Source of the DNA: Sedimentisphaera salicampi
GTDB taxonomy: Bacteria; Planctomycetota; Phycisphaerae; Sedimentisphaerales; Sedimentisphaeraceae
Assembly: GCF_002117005.1 (NCBI RefSeq)
Contig: NZ_CP021023.1
Coordinates: 434,001 to 498,000, forward strand
Direction of reading: 5' to 3'
DNA length: 64,000 nucleotides
Positions 1-8,487 of this stretch are shown in pieces. The translations under genes and the position numbers were made by a program. The notes beneath the pieces are model-generated. The model made no database searches. It was not told where the DNA came from and worked only from the letters and a program-made list of their open reading frames with translations. Each line of letters starts with the position of its first letter. Positions within the stretch are counted from its first letter, which is position 1.

Positions 1-1
1 G

Positions 2-2530
2 GATGTAAAGAACAGCTTTGCAGGATTAGGTTTCTATAACAATGATACTGAATTGTTTGGTATCGGCAACGATTTCGAGTCGGAATATTTCAAATATTAC
101 TCGCCCGGCAGCAGCAATATTATAGGCAAAGCCCCAACACTTGTTGACGGTGAGGTTCATCTTATTGTCGCACGGATAGAGTTTGTTGAGGGGTCAAAGG
201 ATAAATTCACAATCTGGCTTGATCCGCTTGTTAGAAGAGATTTAAGCGATCAAAATGAATGGAAGACTGCCAGAGGAGAGTTTGAATTTGACTTCAATCA
301 GCTCAGGTTAAGAGCTGGAAACGAAGGTAACAAGTGGGAATTTGATGAGTTGAAAGTTGCCTCAGACTGGGATTCGCTGTTTAAAATGAACAATTCTCCG
401 GGCGGAAAGGTTTCAAGGGCAATCAAAAACGCCGACCTTCCCGGCATAAGCGAGAAACTCGATAGAGGCGTTAATCGCTTTTATGCAAAGTATGCTGATT
501 TAGAAGAAATACCTTTTTCTTTTGCAGTTTCCAAAGAGTTTAATAATGTTAAACGTTTGAAGAAATCCCCTGATCTTCAGCCTGTATTTTCTAAAGCCAA
601 TGGACGCAAGTATGTTTACTTTGACACCCCTTCTCATGATGATTTCTACGGAACTGGCGAGGTTCAAGGGGCATTGAGGAGAAACGGCTGCAGGATCATT
701 CTCTACAACAAAGATAACTATAATTACAATGACCCTGACAACCTTTACCAGTCTCATCCTTGGGTCATGGGTGTTCGTCCTGATGGAACCGCATACGGAA
801 TTATTTTTGATACCACATGGAAATCTGAAATTGATTTAAGGGCGGGCATATTGTTTTCCGCTCCTGAGGATGCTGCGGATTTCCCAGTTTACACACTTGA
901 AGCAGAAAGCCCCTCAAGGCTTATGGAGATGTTAGGCGGAATTTCAGGCAAGATGCCTATGCCGCCAAGATGGGCGCTGGGTTATCAGCAGTGCCGCTAT
1001 TCATATTATCCCGACAGCCGAGTTCGTGAGATAGCCCGCGGCTTCAGGCAGAGACAGATTCCATGCGATGTTATCTGGCTTGATATACATTATATGGACG
1101 AATATCGCATTTTCACCTTCGATCCTGAACGTTTCCCCAACCCGAAGGGATTGAATGATTATCTTCATGCCAAGGGATTTAAGAGCGTATGGATGATAGA
1201 CCCTGCACCGAAATATGAAGAGGGGTACTCTGTTTACGACAGCGGGAGCGAAATTGATGCGTGGGTTAAGAACAAAGATGGTGAAGATTATGTCGGCAAG
1301 GTTTGGCCGGGGAAAACCGTCTTTCCTGATTATACTATTCCGCGGGTTAGAAAATGGTGGGCAGGTCTTTATCAGGATTTCCTTGATGAAGGAATTGACG
1401 GCGTATGGAATGACATGAACGAGCCTGCCGTTTTTGAAGAGCCGGAGAAAACTATGCCCTCTGACAATCTGCACAGAGGCGGTGGCAAATTAAAGCAGGG
1501 CAAGCACATACAGTATCACAACGTTTACGGCTATTTGATGATCAAGGCTACAAGAGAGGGAATGCTGCAGTACGCCCCTGACAAGAGGCCGTTTGTATTA
1601 TCTCGGGCGAATTTCCTCGGTGGTCAAAAGTATGGCGCTACTTGGACAGGCGACAACGGATCCACATGGGCTCATTTAGAGCAGTCTATTCCGATGTCTC
1701 TCAATCTTTCTCTTTCAGGACAGCCTTTTAACGGCCCTGATATTGGCGGTTTTGTAGGTGATGCCTCGCCTCAGCTTTTTGCGCATTGGATGAGTGTGGG
1801 TGCATATTATCCATTCAGCAGGGCACATACAATGGTTGGTTCAAAAGATCATGAACCGTGGTCTTTCGGAGAAGAAACTCTTAAAGCCTCCAGAAGCGCT
1901 CTTAATAAGCGTTACAGGCTTATGCCTTATCTTTACACGCTCTTTTGGAACTCTCACAAAAACGGAAATGCCGTGATGAAGCCCGTTTTCTTTGCCGACC
2001 CGGCTGATAAATCCCTCAGAGACGAAGACCAGGCCTTTATGCTGGGTGATAATCTCCTTGTTGTTCCAAAGTGGGCGGAAGATGTTAATTTGCCTGAGGG
2101 CATCTTCAGAAATCTTCAAATCGGCCAAAACGAGCGATGGGATAAGTATCAGTGTAAACTTCTTCAGAAGGGCGGAAGCATTATTCCTGTAGGCGAAAAG
2201 GTTCAGTCAACTGAAGAGCTTGGCTTGCTTAATCCGCTTACGCTTTCTATTGTGCTCGATGAAAATGGAATGGCATCAGGAAGGCTTTATGAAGACAGCG
2301 GCAACGGATACGAATTCAAAGAAGACAAATTCATTGTCTCCAACTTCAAAGCTCAAAGAACTGAAGGCGGAATAAAGGTAACCTGCGAAAAGCAGAATGG
2401 TGAATTCGCTTACGATAAACGGTTTGTAAAGATTGCATGGATCACCAAAGACGGAATAAGCTTCGGTTACGGGGATATATGCAAATCAGTTGAAGTTATG
2501 AAAACAGATAACTTCGAATATATCAAATAA
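2..2530 (+). CDS. GH31 family alpha-glucosidase with N-terminal LamG-like region, 5' partial
   Basis: The frame is open from base 2 to the stop at 2530, so the gene starts upstream of the window and its signal peptide is not visible. A TTG at base 53 lies mid-domain and is not a convincing start. The first ~110 visible residues resemble a concanavalin/LamG-type beta-sandwich. The rest is a full GH31 enzyme: N-terminal sandwich, (beta/alpha)8 barrel with the signature WNDMNEP holding the nucleophile Asp (bases 1412-1414), a downstream TGDN motif with the likely acid/base Asp (1652-1654), then C-terminal beta domains. GH31 enzymes are retaining exo-acting alpha-glucosidases or alpha-xylosidases. 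The alpha-glucan neighbours favour alpha-glucosidase, but this is inference. It heads a run of five same-strand genes to 8474. Confidence 0.9.
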   Translation, partial: DVKNSFAGLGFYNNDTELFGIGNDFESEYFKYYSPGSSNIIGKAPTLVDGEVHLIVARIEFVEGSKDKFTIWLDPLVRRDLSDQNEWKTARGEFEFDFNQLRLRAGNEGNKWEFDELKVASDWDSLFKMNNSPGGKVSRAIKNADLPGISEKLDRGVNRFYAKYADLEEIPFSFAVSKEFNNVKRLKKSPDLQPVFSKANGRKYVYFDTPSHDDFYGTGEVQGALRRNGCRIILYNKDNYNYNDPDNLYQSHPWVMGVRPDGTAYGIIFDTTWKSEIDLRAGILFSAPEDAADFPVYTLEAESPSRLMEMLGGISGKMPMPPRWALGYQQCRYSYYPDSRVREIARGFRQRQIPCDVIWLDIHYMDEYRIFTFDPERFPNPKGLNDYLHAKGFKSVWMIDPAPKYEEGYSVYDSGSEIDAWVKNKDGEDYVGKVWPGKTVFPDYTIPRVRKWWAGLYQDFLDEGIDGVWNDMNEPAVFEEPEKTMPSDNLHRGGGKLKQGKHIQYHNVYGYLMIKATREGMLQYAPDKRPFVLSRANFLGGQKYGATWTGDNGSTWAHLEQSIPMSLNLSLSGQPFNGPDIGGFVGDASPQLFAHWMSVGAYYPFSRAHTMVGSKDHEPWSFGEETLKASRSALNKRYRLMPYLYTLFWNSHKNGNAVMKPVFFADPADKSLRDEDQAFMLGDNLLVVPKWAEDVNLPEGIFRNLQIGQNERWDKYQCKLLQKGGSIIPVGEKVQSTEELGLLNPLTLSIVLDENGMASGRLYEDSGNGYEFKEDKFIVSNFKAQRTEGGIKVTCEKQNGEFAYDKRFVKIAWITKDGISFGYGDICKSVEVMKTDNFEYIK

Positions 2531-2558
2531 TATGGCTGTAATACAGAAAGGTTTTATT

Positions 2559-3392
2559 ATGGCAAATAAAATTAAAGCCAATCAGCATGCCTTCACCCTG
2601 ATAGAGCTGCTGGTAGTAATATCAATAATTGCCATCCTCATGGCTGTTTTGATACCTTCACTGAGTAAGGCGAGAAGGGCGGCAAAAAATATACTCTGTA
2701 AAAACAACTTGAAGCAGTACGGCATTTCAGGGAATATGTACGTAAACGATAATGATTATAAATTCCCCAATGCATGGAACTGCATATTCAAGCCCGATCT
2801 TGCAGGCGGAGATATTAACTGTCAGTGGCATGATGCTGAGAGGAACCCTGTAAACGACGATTATGAACATCTAAGAGGTTCTCTGTTCCCTTATCTGGGA
2901 GATAATACTGAGATTAACCTCTGTCCTGTGTTTGATTCTTTTGCTAAAAGATACGGTTCAGAACACCCTTATCATAATCCTGAGATTGAAATTGAGCCCC
3001 AGTACAGCTACAGTATGAACGCATTCCTTTCTCCAAACTCCAACAACTATACTGACGGCCAGCCGCTGAAGTATGATGCTGTAAAAAGGGCGGGGAATAC
3101 TTTCTTCTTTTCAGAAGAGAATATGTGGCTTCGAGAAGAGGAAGGCGTTCGGAAAAATACCGCTGCTTTGAACGACAATGCTTTATGTGCAAGATTTAGA
3201 AACAATTTTGTTGAGACCAATCTTCCGAAGGACTACGACGGGCAGTTTGATGATCTTTTCGGCAGCTTTCATAAAACTGAATTAAGCGTACAGGAAAGAG
3301 GGGAAGGCGTTGCTAATGCGGTCTTTGTAGATGGCCATGTTGGTGAAGTTCGCTGGCAGGATACATACAGACTGGCATTAGTAAAAAGATAG
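2559..3392 (+). CDS. prepilin-type N-terminal methylation protein with H-X9-DG-like C-terminus (DUF1559-like pseudopilin)
   Basis: A 277-residue protein starting [18 protein letters not shown]. The FTLIELL motif is a prepilin peptidase and N-methylation site followed by a single hydrophobic helix ([19 protein letters not shown]). The C-terminus has FVDGHVGEV, the DG part of the H-X9-DG processing-associated motif that is abundant in planctomycetes. I chose the ATG at 2559 because AGAAAGG lies 7 bases upstream; the ATG at 2532 has no Shine-Dalgarno sequence. It sits 28 bp after the GH31 gene and before a glucokinase. Such proteins are thought to be type II secretion or pilus-like surface subunits; a link to polysaccharide capture is inferred from position only. 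Confidence 0.88.
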   Translation: MANKIKANQHAFTLIELLVVISIIAILMAVLIPSLSKARRAAKNILCKNNLKQYGISGNMYVNDNDYKFPNAWNCIFKPDLAGGDINCQWHDAERNPVNDDYEHLRGSLFPYLGDNTEINLCPVFDSFAKRYGSEHPYHNPEIEIEPQYSYSMNAFLSPNSNNYTDGQPLKYDAVKRAGNTFFFSEENMWLREEEGVRKNTAALNDNALCARFRNNFVETNLPKDYDGQFDDLFGSFHKTELSVQERGEGVANAVFVDGHVGEVRWQDTYRLALVKR

Positions 3393-3435
3393 CATCATCA
3401 GCTGAAAATTATACATTGAATATTTGCAGGAAGAT

Positions 3436-4413
3436 ATGGACACTGATACTAAAGACCTCTTTATTGGGATAGACTTGGGCGGAACATTCGTCAAGATAGG
3501 GTGCTTTAATGAAAGCATGGAGATGCTTTCAAAGATTTCCGTACCAACTGACGATCAACATCCCAAAGTTACTCTCAATTCTGTAGTGAATGCTCTTGCA
3601 AGTCTAGTAAGGCAGGCAGGGCTGCAGTTAGAAAACATAAAGGCTGCCGGAATAGGCTGCCCAGGTGTGTTAGATACGAAAAAGGGGGTTATAATTACCT
3701 CACCGAATCTGCCGATGTATAAGGGGTTTGCGATAAGCAGATTCGTTTCTGAAAAGATCCATGCACCTTGCGTTCTCGAGAATGATGCAAATGTTGCAGG
3801 CTGGGGAGAGTATGTGCTTGGAGCAGCAGAAGACGTGGATGATATGGTTCTTTTAACCCTCGGCACAGGAATTGGCGGTGCGGTGATAACCGACGGCAAA
3901 CTTATTCACAGTGCAGGAAACAGCGCAGCGGAGCTCGGCCATATCATAATCTTTCCTGAGGGCAGGGAGTGCGGCTGCACTCAAAGAGGCTGCGCTGAAA
4001 CCTACGCTTCCGCTACGGCAACTGCCAAGAGAGCAAATGAGATGCTCGAAGAAGGAGCAGTATCATCACTTCAGAACATATTTATCGAAAGAGGCGAAGT
4101 TAGCTGCAAAGAGGTTTACGAACACGCCGCACAAGGTGATAAATTTGCTTATGAAATTACAGAACTGACGGCGAAAGTTATAGGTCTTCTCTGCGTTGAC
4201 ATCTTCTCATACTCAAACCCTGATAAGATTGTTTTCTCAGGCGGAATGATTGCCGCCGGACAAACATTGCTGGATAGAATAAGCTTTTATTTCAATAAAT
4301 TCATCCGCAAAGATATCAATGTAAAGATAGAGTTTTGTTTCGCAAATCTCAGAGAGGATTCCGGGATTATAGGAAGCGCTGCCCTTGCCAGAGATACGTT
4401 CTGCTTAGTTTAA
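3436..4413 (+). CDS. ROK family sugar kinase, probable glucokinase
   Basis: A cytoplasmic ATP-dependent hexose kinase of the ROK family, expected to phosphorylate glucose released by the flanking glycosidases. Visible motifs are the N-terminal phosphate loop DLGGT, GCPGVLD, ENDANVAG with the catalytic Asp, LTLGTGIGGAVI, AELGHI with a zinc-site His, and the zinc-binding CGCTQRGCAETYAS. The length of 325 residues is normal, and there is no N-terminal helix-turn-helix, so it is a kinase and not a NagC/XylR-type repressor. The ATG at 3436 is preceded by AGGA with a short gap; a TTG at 3424 is a less likely start. The true sugar could also be mannose or N-acetylhexosamine, but the locus favours glucose. 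Confidence 0.88.
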   Translation: MDTDTKDLFIGIDLGGTFVKIGCFNESMEMLSKISVPTDDQHPKVTLNSVVNALASLVRQAGLQLENIKAAGIGCPGVLDTKKGVIITSPNLPMYKGFAISRFVSEKIHAPCVLENDANVAGWGEYVLGAAEDVDDMVLLTLGTGIGGAVITDGKLIHSAGNSAAELGHIIIFPEGRECGCTQRGCAETYASATATAKRANEMLEEGAVSSLQNIFIERGEVSCKEVYEHAAQGDKFAYEITELTAKVIGLLCVDIFSYSNPDKIVFSGGMIAAGQTLLDRISFYFNKFIRKDINVKIEFCFANLREDSGIIGSAALARDTFCLV

Positions 4414-4431
4414 AAAAGGATTTATCGTATT

Positions 4432-6912
4432 ATGAATAAAATTGTTGTTATTATCTTAGCTGCCTCTTTTTGCCGTGCAGGATACTATACTGCAAACTCC
4501 TATTCAGATGCAAGGGGTAAGGTCGCTGCCGAAGTTACAGAGACAAACGGCCAAAGAGAGTTTAACTTATCAACATCACTTAGCCTTAGAGACGGCAAAA
4601 ACAGCAAGCTGAATTTTACAGAAAAAGCCTGGCCAAAACTACATTCAGGGTCGAAGCTTTTTGATGCTCTTTTGGCTATGGCTTATTATGAGGCTGAGTT
4701 AAACTCTGTTTCAAGTATCTCAGATAATAGTTTTAATTACAGCAGCAAATTGCAAAAGCCCTACTTCCAGACTGGCGAAAAATGGAAGTATGTCTGGACA
4801 AGAGACCTTGCATATTCAATCGAACTCTCTTTGGCAGGTTTTGACCGCCAGAGATGCATCAATTCGCTTCTATTTAAGACAAGCCGATTTAAGCAAGGCG
4901 TCAAAGGCGGTTTTAAGCCTCAGATTATTCAGGACACCGGTTCAGGCGGGAGCTGGCCTGTTTCTACCGACAGGGTGGTTTGGGCGTTAGCCGCTGAGGA
5001 GCTTGCAAATAATTTGAACGGAATTCTCCGCGAGGATTTTTTGGATGAGTGCTGGCCGATTATTAAGGCAACAGTTGAGCAGGACAGGAAAATTATATAC
5101 GACGAATCTTCAGGACTTTATGCGGGGGAACAGTCGTTTCTGGATTGGCGTGAACAGACCTATCCCTATCGCACAAGAGATAACGTTACACTTATCGCGC
5201 AGTCCAAATCGCTCTCCACAAACGTGCTGCATTACAATGTCCTGAAGTTTGCTGCAAAGCTGGCAGAAAGGAATGATTCGCCTCTCCAGAAGAAGTATTC
5301 TGATTGGTCAGAATCGCTGAGAAAAAGGATAAATGAAAAATTCTACCTCAAAGATAAGGAGCATTACAGCTCGCTTATAATTGAGGGTGATATGACCTTT
5401 AAAACATGCCGCAGGGATCTGCTGGGCGAATCTTTAGCGGTCCTCTGCGGCGTGGCTGATGAGAAAATCGCTGAAAAAATTGTTGAGAATTATCCCACAG
5501 GCAAATTCGGGCCACCGGTGGTTTGGCCGCAGGATAAGAGAGTGGCGATATATCACAATCACGGGATCTGGCCTTTTGTAACTGCATACAGATTGAAGGC
5601 TGCAAAAATAGCACAAAATTCAAAGGCAGTGAATCAGGCAGTTCATTCGCTGGTTTCGCAGGCAGCGCTCAATTTGTCAAATATGGAGAACTACGACTTT
5701 GCTTCCGGCCTTGCCTATGCAGAGTCTAACGGAATAAAAGGCCCTGTTATCAATTCGAGAAGACAGCTATGGTCTGTCGCCGGCTATATCGGTATGGTGC
5801 AGGATGTTATATTCGGATTTGAGCCCGGCTTTCGATCGCTGAAGATTAATCCTTGCGTAACAGGCTGGATACACAGTAATCTCTTTAGAGCCAGTAATAA
5901 GGTTCAGCTCAAAGGTCTTGAATACCATGGCAGGGTTATTAATATCACCCTCCATCTCCCTGATAAACCATCTTCCGGCAGCTGGTATTCGGTGGACGAG
6001 ATAAAACTGAATTCCCAAAAACTTAACTCCTCTCGGGTACTTGAAAGCCAGCTTGCAAAGATTAACAATTTTGACATTAAACTTCTGCCTGAGCAGTCTT
6101 TAAAGGACAAAATCAATAATATCAAGAATCTTTCCGGCAGCGTGATATTCGCTCCCCAAACCCCAAAAAAAGTTGCTGTTGAAAGCAAATTTGGACTTGT
6201 AAATTTGAAATGGCAGGGGCCTCAGAATCCAAATATATACTACAAAGTTTACAGAAACGGAGAGCTCGCAGCAGACCGAATCCGCGGCAACAGCTGGTTG
6301 GATGATCATTCTTCCGGTTTCAGATATACCCCCTATTACTATTCGGTATGCAGCGTTTATGACGACAGCGGGAACACATCACATATAAGCAGGATATTAC
6401 CTGCTGGAGATTATTCTGTTAATGTTGAAGCTTCGGAGATGAAAAATACTGGCGGCAATCTTGTAAACGGCCATCATTTCGAAAACTGGGGCAAACCTGA
6501 GCACAAGATTGAGTGCGAATTTACTGCCGAATATTCCGGCACACACCGGATTTGTGCAGAATACTCTAACGGGTCATTCCAAATTTATTCCGGCATTACA
6601 TGTGCTGTGAAAAATATTAAGGTGGTTGAAAAAGATTCTGATTCAGAAAAAGCTGACGAATACCTCATTATGCCGCATACCGAAGATTATGACAGCCATA
6701 AATCCGGCTGGGATGTTTACAGAGATTCCACTTTCGTATATGCTGAACTCGAAAAAGGCAAAACTTATAAAGTTCTGATAAGTGAGGATGATTATTCACG
6801 TAACATGAGCTATTTTGAACATTATTCACCCTACAAATATTCAGGCGGAGGGGATGAACCATATAATTACACCAACATTTCTCAGTTGAAAGTTCTGCCT
6901 TGCGGGGAATAA
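4432..6912 (+). CDS. secreted six-hairpin glycosidase with Fn3-like and CBM-like C-terminal domains
   Basis: An 826-residue exported protein: MNKIVVIILAASFCRAG is a signal peptide. Residues ~70-520 look like an (alpha/alpha)6 six-hairpin glycosidase of the MGH1/amylo-glucosidase-like superfamily. Motifs include KYVWTRDLAYSIELSLAGF, GGSWPVSTDRVVW and GEQSFLDWREQTYP. Residues ~595-665 resemble a fibronectin type III module (YYKVYRNGEL). The last ~160 residues look like a beta-sandwich carbohydrate-binding module. The exact CAZy family and substrate cannot be told by eye; location between a glucokinase and an amylase suggests an alpha-glucan oligosaccharide. The stop is 2 bp before the next start, so the two genes are very likely co-translated. 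Confidence 0.72.
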   Translation: MNKIVVIILAASFCRAGYYTANSYSDARGKVAAEVTETNGQREFNLSTSLSLRDGKNSKLNFTEKAWPKLHSGSKLFDALLAMAYYEAELNSVSSISDNSFNYSSKLQKPYFQTGEKWKYVWTRDLAYSIELSLAGFDRQRCINSLLFKTSRFKQGVKGGFKPQIIQDTGSGGSWPVSTDRVVWALAAEELANNLNGILREDFLDECWPIIKATVEQDRKIIYDESSGLYAGEQSFLDWREQTYPYRTRDNVTLIAQSKSLSTNVLHYNVLKFAAKLAERNDSPLQKKYSDWSESLRKRINEKFYLKDKEHYSSLIIEGDMTFKTCRRDLLGESLAVLCGVADEKIAEKIVENYPTGKFGPPVVWPQDKRVAIYHNHGIWPFVTAYRLKAAKIAQNSKAVNQAVHSLVSQAALNLSNMENYDFASGLAYAESNGIKGPVINSRRQLWSVAGYIGMVQDVIFGFEPGFRSLKINPCVTGWIHSNLFRASNKVQLKGLEYHGRVINITLHLPDKPSSGSWYSVDEIKLNSQKLNSSRVLESQLAKINNFDIKLLPEQSLKDKINNIKNLSGSVIFAPQTPKKVAVESKFGLVNLKWQGPQNPNIYYKVYRNGELAADRIRGNSWLDDHSSGFRYTPYYYSVCSVYDDSGNTSHISRILPAGDYSVNVEASEMKNTGGNLVNGHHFENWGKPEHKIECEFTAEYSGTHRICAEYSNGSFQIYSGITCAVKNIKVVEKDSDSEKADEYLIMPHTEDYDSHKSGWDVYRDSTFVYAELEKGKTYKVLISEDDYSRNMSYFEHYSPYKYSGGGDEPYNYTNISQLKVLPCGE

Positions 6913-6914
6913 CT

Positions 6915-8474
6915 ATGCGCATCAGCTTATTGATGCTTATTTTCACAATCGCTTATACCTCAGGCGAATCGGCAGGGAAGAACTGGTGGGAGGGAGCAGT
7001 GTTTTACGAGGTTTTTGTAAGGAGTTTTTACGATTCCGATGCCGACGGTATCGGGGATATAAAAGGGCTTACTGAAAAACTAAATTATCTCAATGACGGC
7101 AAACCTGAAACTAAAGGAGATTTAGGGATTGATGCGCTCTGGCTTATGCCGATTATGCCCTCTCCGAGTTATCATGGATATGATGTTACCGATTACCGAA
7201 ACATAAACCCAGATTACGGGAACCTGCCGGATTTCCGCAGATTTCTCAAGGAGGCTCACAGTCGCGGCATAAAGGTTATAATTGATTTTGTGCCCAACCA
7301 CACCTCAAATAAACATCCGTGGTTTAAAAAATCATTGAAAGCCAATCAAAACGCCCAAAACGCCTTCAGAAATTTTTACATCTGGCAGAATGACAATGAA
7401 GTTGGAGCAAACTGGCATAAAACTCCTTCCGGCAGCTATTACGGCTTTTTCAGCCCTGTTATGCCGGACTTGAATTATAAAAACAGGGATGTAAGAAAGC
7501 AGATTGAAAAGGCAGGGAAATTTTGGATTGAAGATGTTGGTGTAGATGGATTTCGGCTTGATGCTGTTAAATATTTGGTTGAGAATGGCGAGAATATTCA
7601 AAACACTAACGGGACTTTGAGAGTGCTGAAAAATCTAAGAAAGGCATGGAAGGGGCTTTCCGAAGATGTTTTTATTATAGGGGAGATATGGGATAATGCT
7701 GAAGTTATCCGTGAATATACGATTAAGGACTGCGTTGATATGGGGTTTGAGTTTCCGTTTGCATGGACGTTAATCGAAGGTATTAAAGACTGCCGACCTG
7801 ACAAAATTGCCCAAAAACTCGAGCGGGCTTGTATTTGCTATCCTGATATGCGTTTTGCGCCGTTTCTTTCAAACCACGACCAGAACAGAATCTTTTCCCA
7901 GATAGGCAAAGATGAGGCAAAAATGAAACTTGCCGCTGCTGTTTTGCTTACCTCTCCGGGAACACCATTTTTGTATTATGGCGAAGAGATTGGTATGGCC
8001 GGCACTAAACCCGACCCTGAAATAAGAAAGCCCATGCAATGGTCTGCGGGTAAAAACGCAGGTTTCAGCAAAGCTCAGCCGTGGCAGAAACCAAACGAAA
8101 ACTTCAGACAGTTCAATGTGCAGAGTATGGAGTTTCAAGAGCAGTCTTTGCTGAACTGGTACAAGAAACTAATAAGGCTAAGAAGCCGCAATAAAGCCTT
8201 AAGCAGGGGAGATTTTACTCTCCTAGAAGCAGGTTGTGATTCGATATTAGCTTTTCAAAGGAGCTGCAAAGGCGAGATAATCGCAGTGGTACATAACTTT
8301 TCTGAAGAGAATGCTGATGTTGATGATCTGATGATCAAAGCTTATGAAACAAACACAGATCTTCGTTTAGAACGCCTTATAGGAAGCCGGCTTGATGCCA
8401 AAGAGAGCTCATTAACCATTACCGGCACAGCCAAACCCTGTTCTACAGAAATCTTCAGGATAACTGCCGATTAG
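6915..8474 (+). CDS. secreted GH13 alpha-amylase family enzyme
   Basis: A 519-residue enzyme with signal peptide MRISLLMLIFTIAYTSGESA. All four GH13 conserved regions are visible: DFVPNHTS, GFRLDAVKYL with nucleophile Asp216, IIGEIWDN with acid/base Glu257, and FLSNHDQNR with Asp322. The layout is an (beta/alpha)8 barrel with a C-terminal beta domain, as in alpha-glucosidase, neopullulanase or alpha-amylase members that act on short or branched alpha-glucans. The ATG at 6915 has GGGGAA 5 bases upstream; this Shine-Dalgarno sequence lies inside the stop region of the previous gene. A TTG at 6900 would put non-signal residues in front. It is the last gene of the plus-strand operon and converges with the GH57 gene, 13 bp apart. 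Confidence 0.9.
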   Translation: MRISLLMLIFTIAYTSGESAGKNWWEGAVFYEVFVRSFYDSDADGIGDIKGLTEKLNYLNDGKPETKGDLGIDALWLMPIMPSPSYHGYDVTDYRNINPDYGNLPDFRRFLKEAHSRGIKVIIDFVPNHTSNKHPWFKKSLKANQNAQNAFRNFYIWQNDNEVGANWHKTPSGSYYGFFSPVMPDLNYKNRDVRKQIEKAGKFWIEDVGVDGFRLDAVKYLVENGENIQNTNGTLRVLKNLRKAWKGLSEDVFIIGEIWDNAEVIREYTIKDCVDMGFEFPFAWTLIEGIKDCRPDKIAQKLERACICYPDMRFAPFLSNHDQNRIFSQIGKDEAKMKLAAAVLLTSPGTPFLYYGEEIGMAGTKPDPEIRKPMQWSAGKNAGFSKAQPWQKPNENFRQFNVQSMEFQEQSLLNWYKKLIRLRSRNKALSRGDFTLLEAGCDSILAFQRSCKGEIIAVVHNFSEENADVDDLMIKAYETNTDLRLERLIGSRLDAKESSLTITGTAKPCSTEIFRITAD

Positions 8475-8487
8475 CAATTTTCGAAAT

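Noticed and set aside
53-55. TTG as start of the GH31 gene
   Set aside because: The frame is open to the window edge and residues before it continue a beta-sandwich domain; the gene is truncated by the window.
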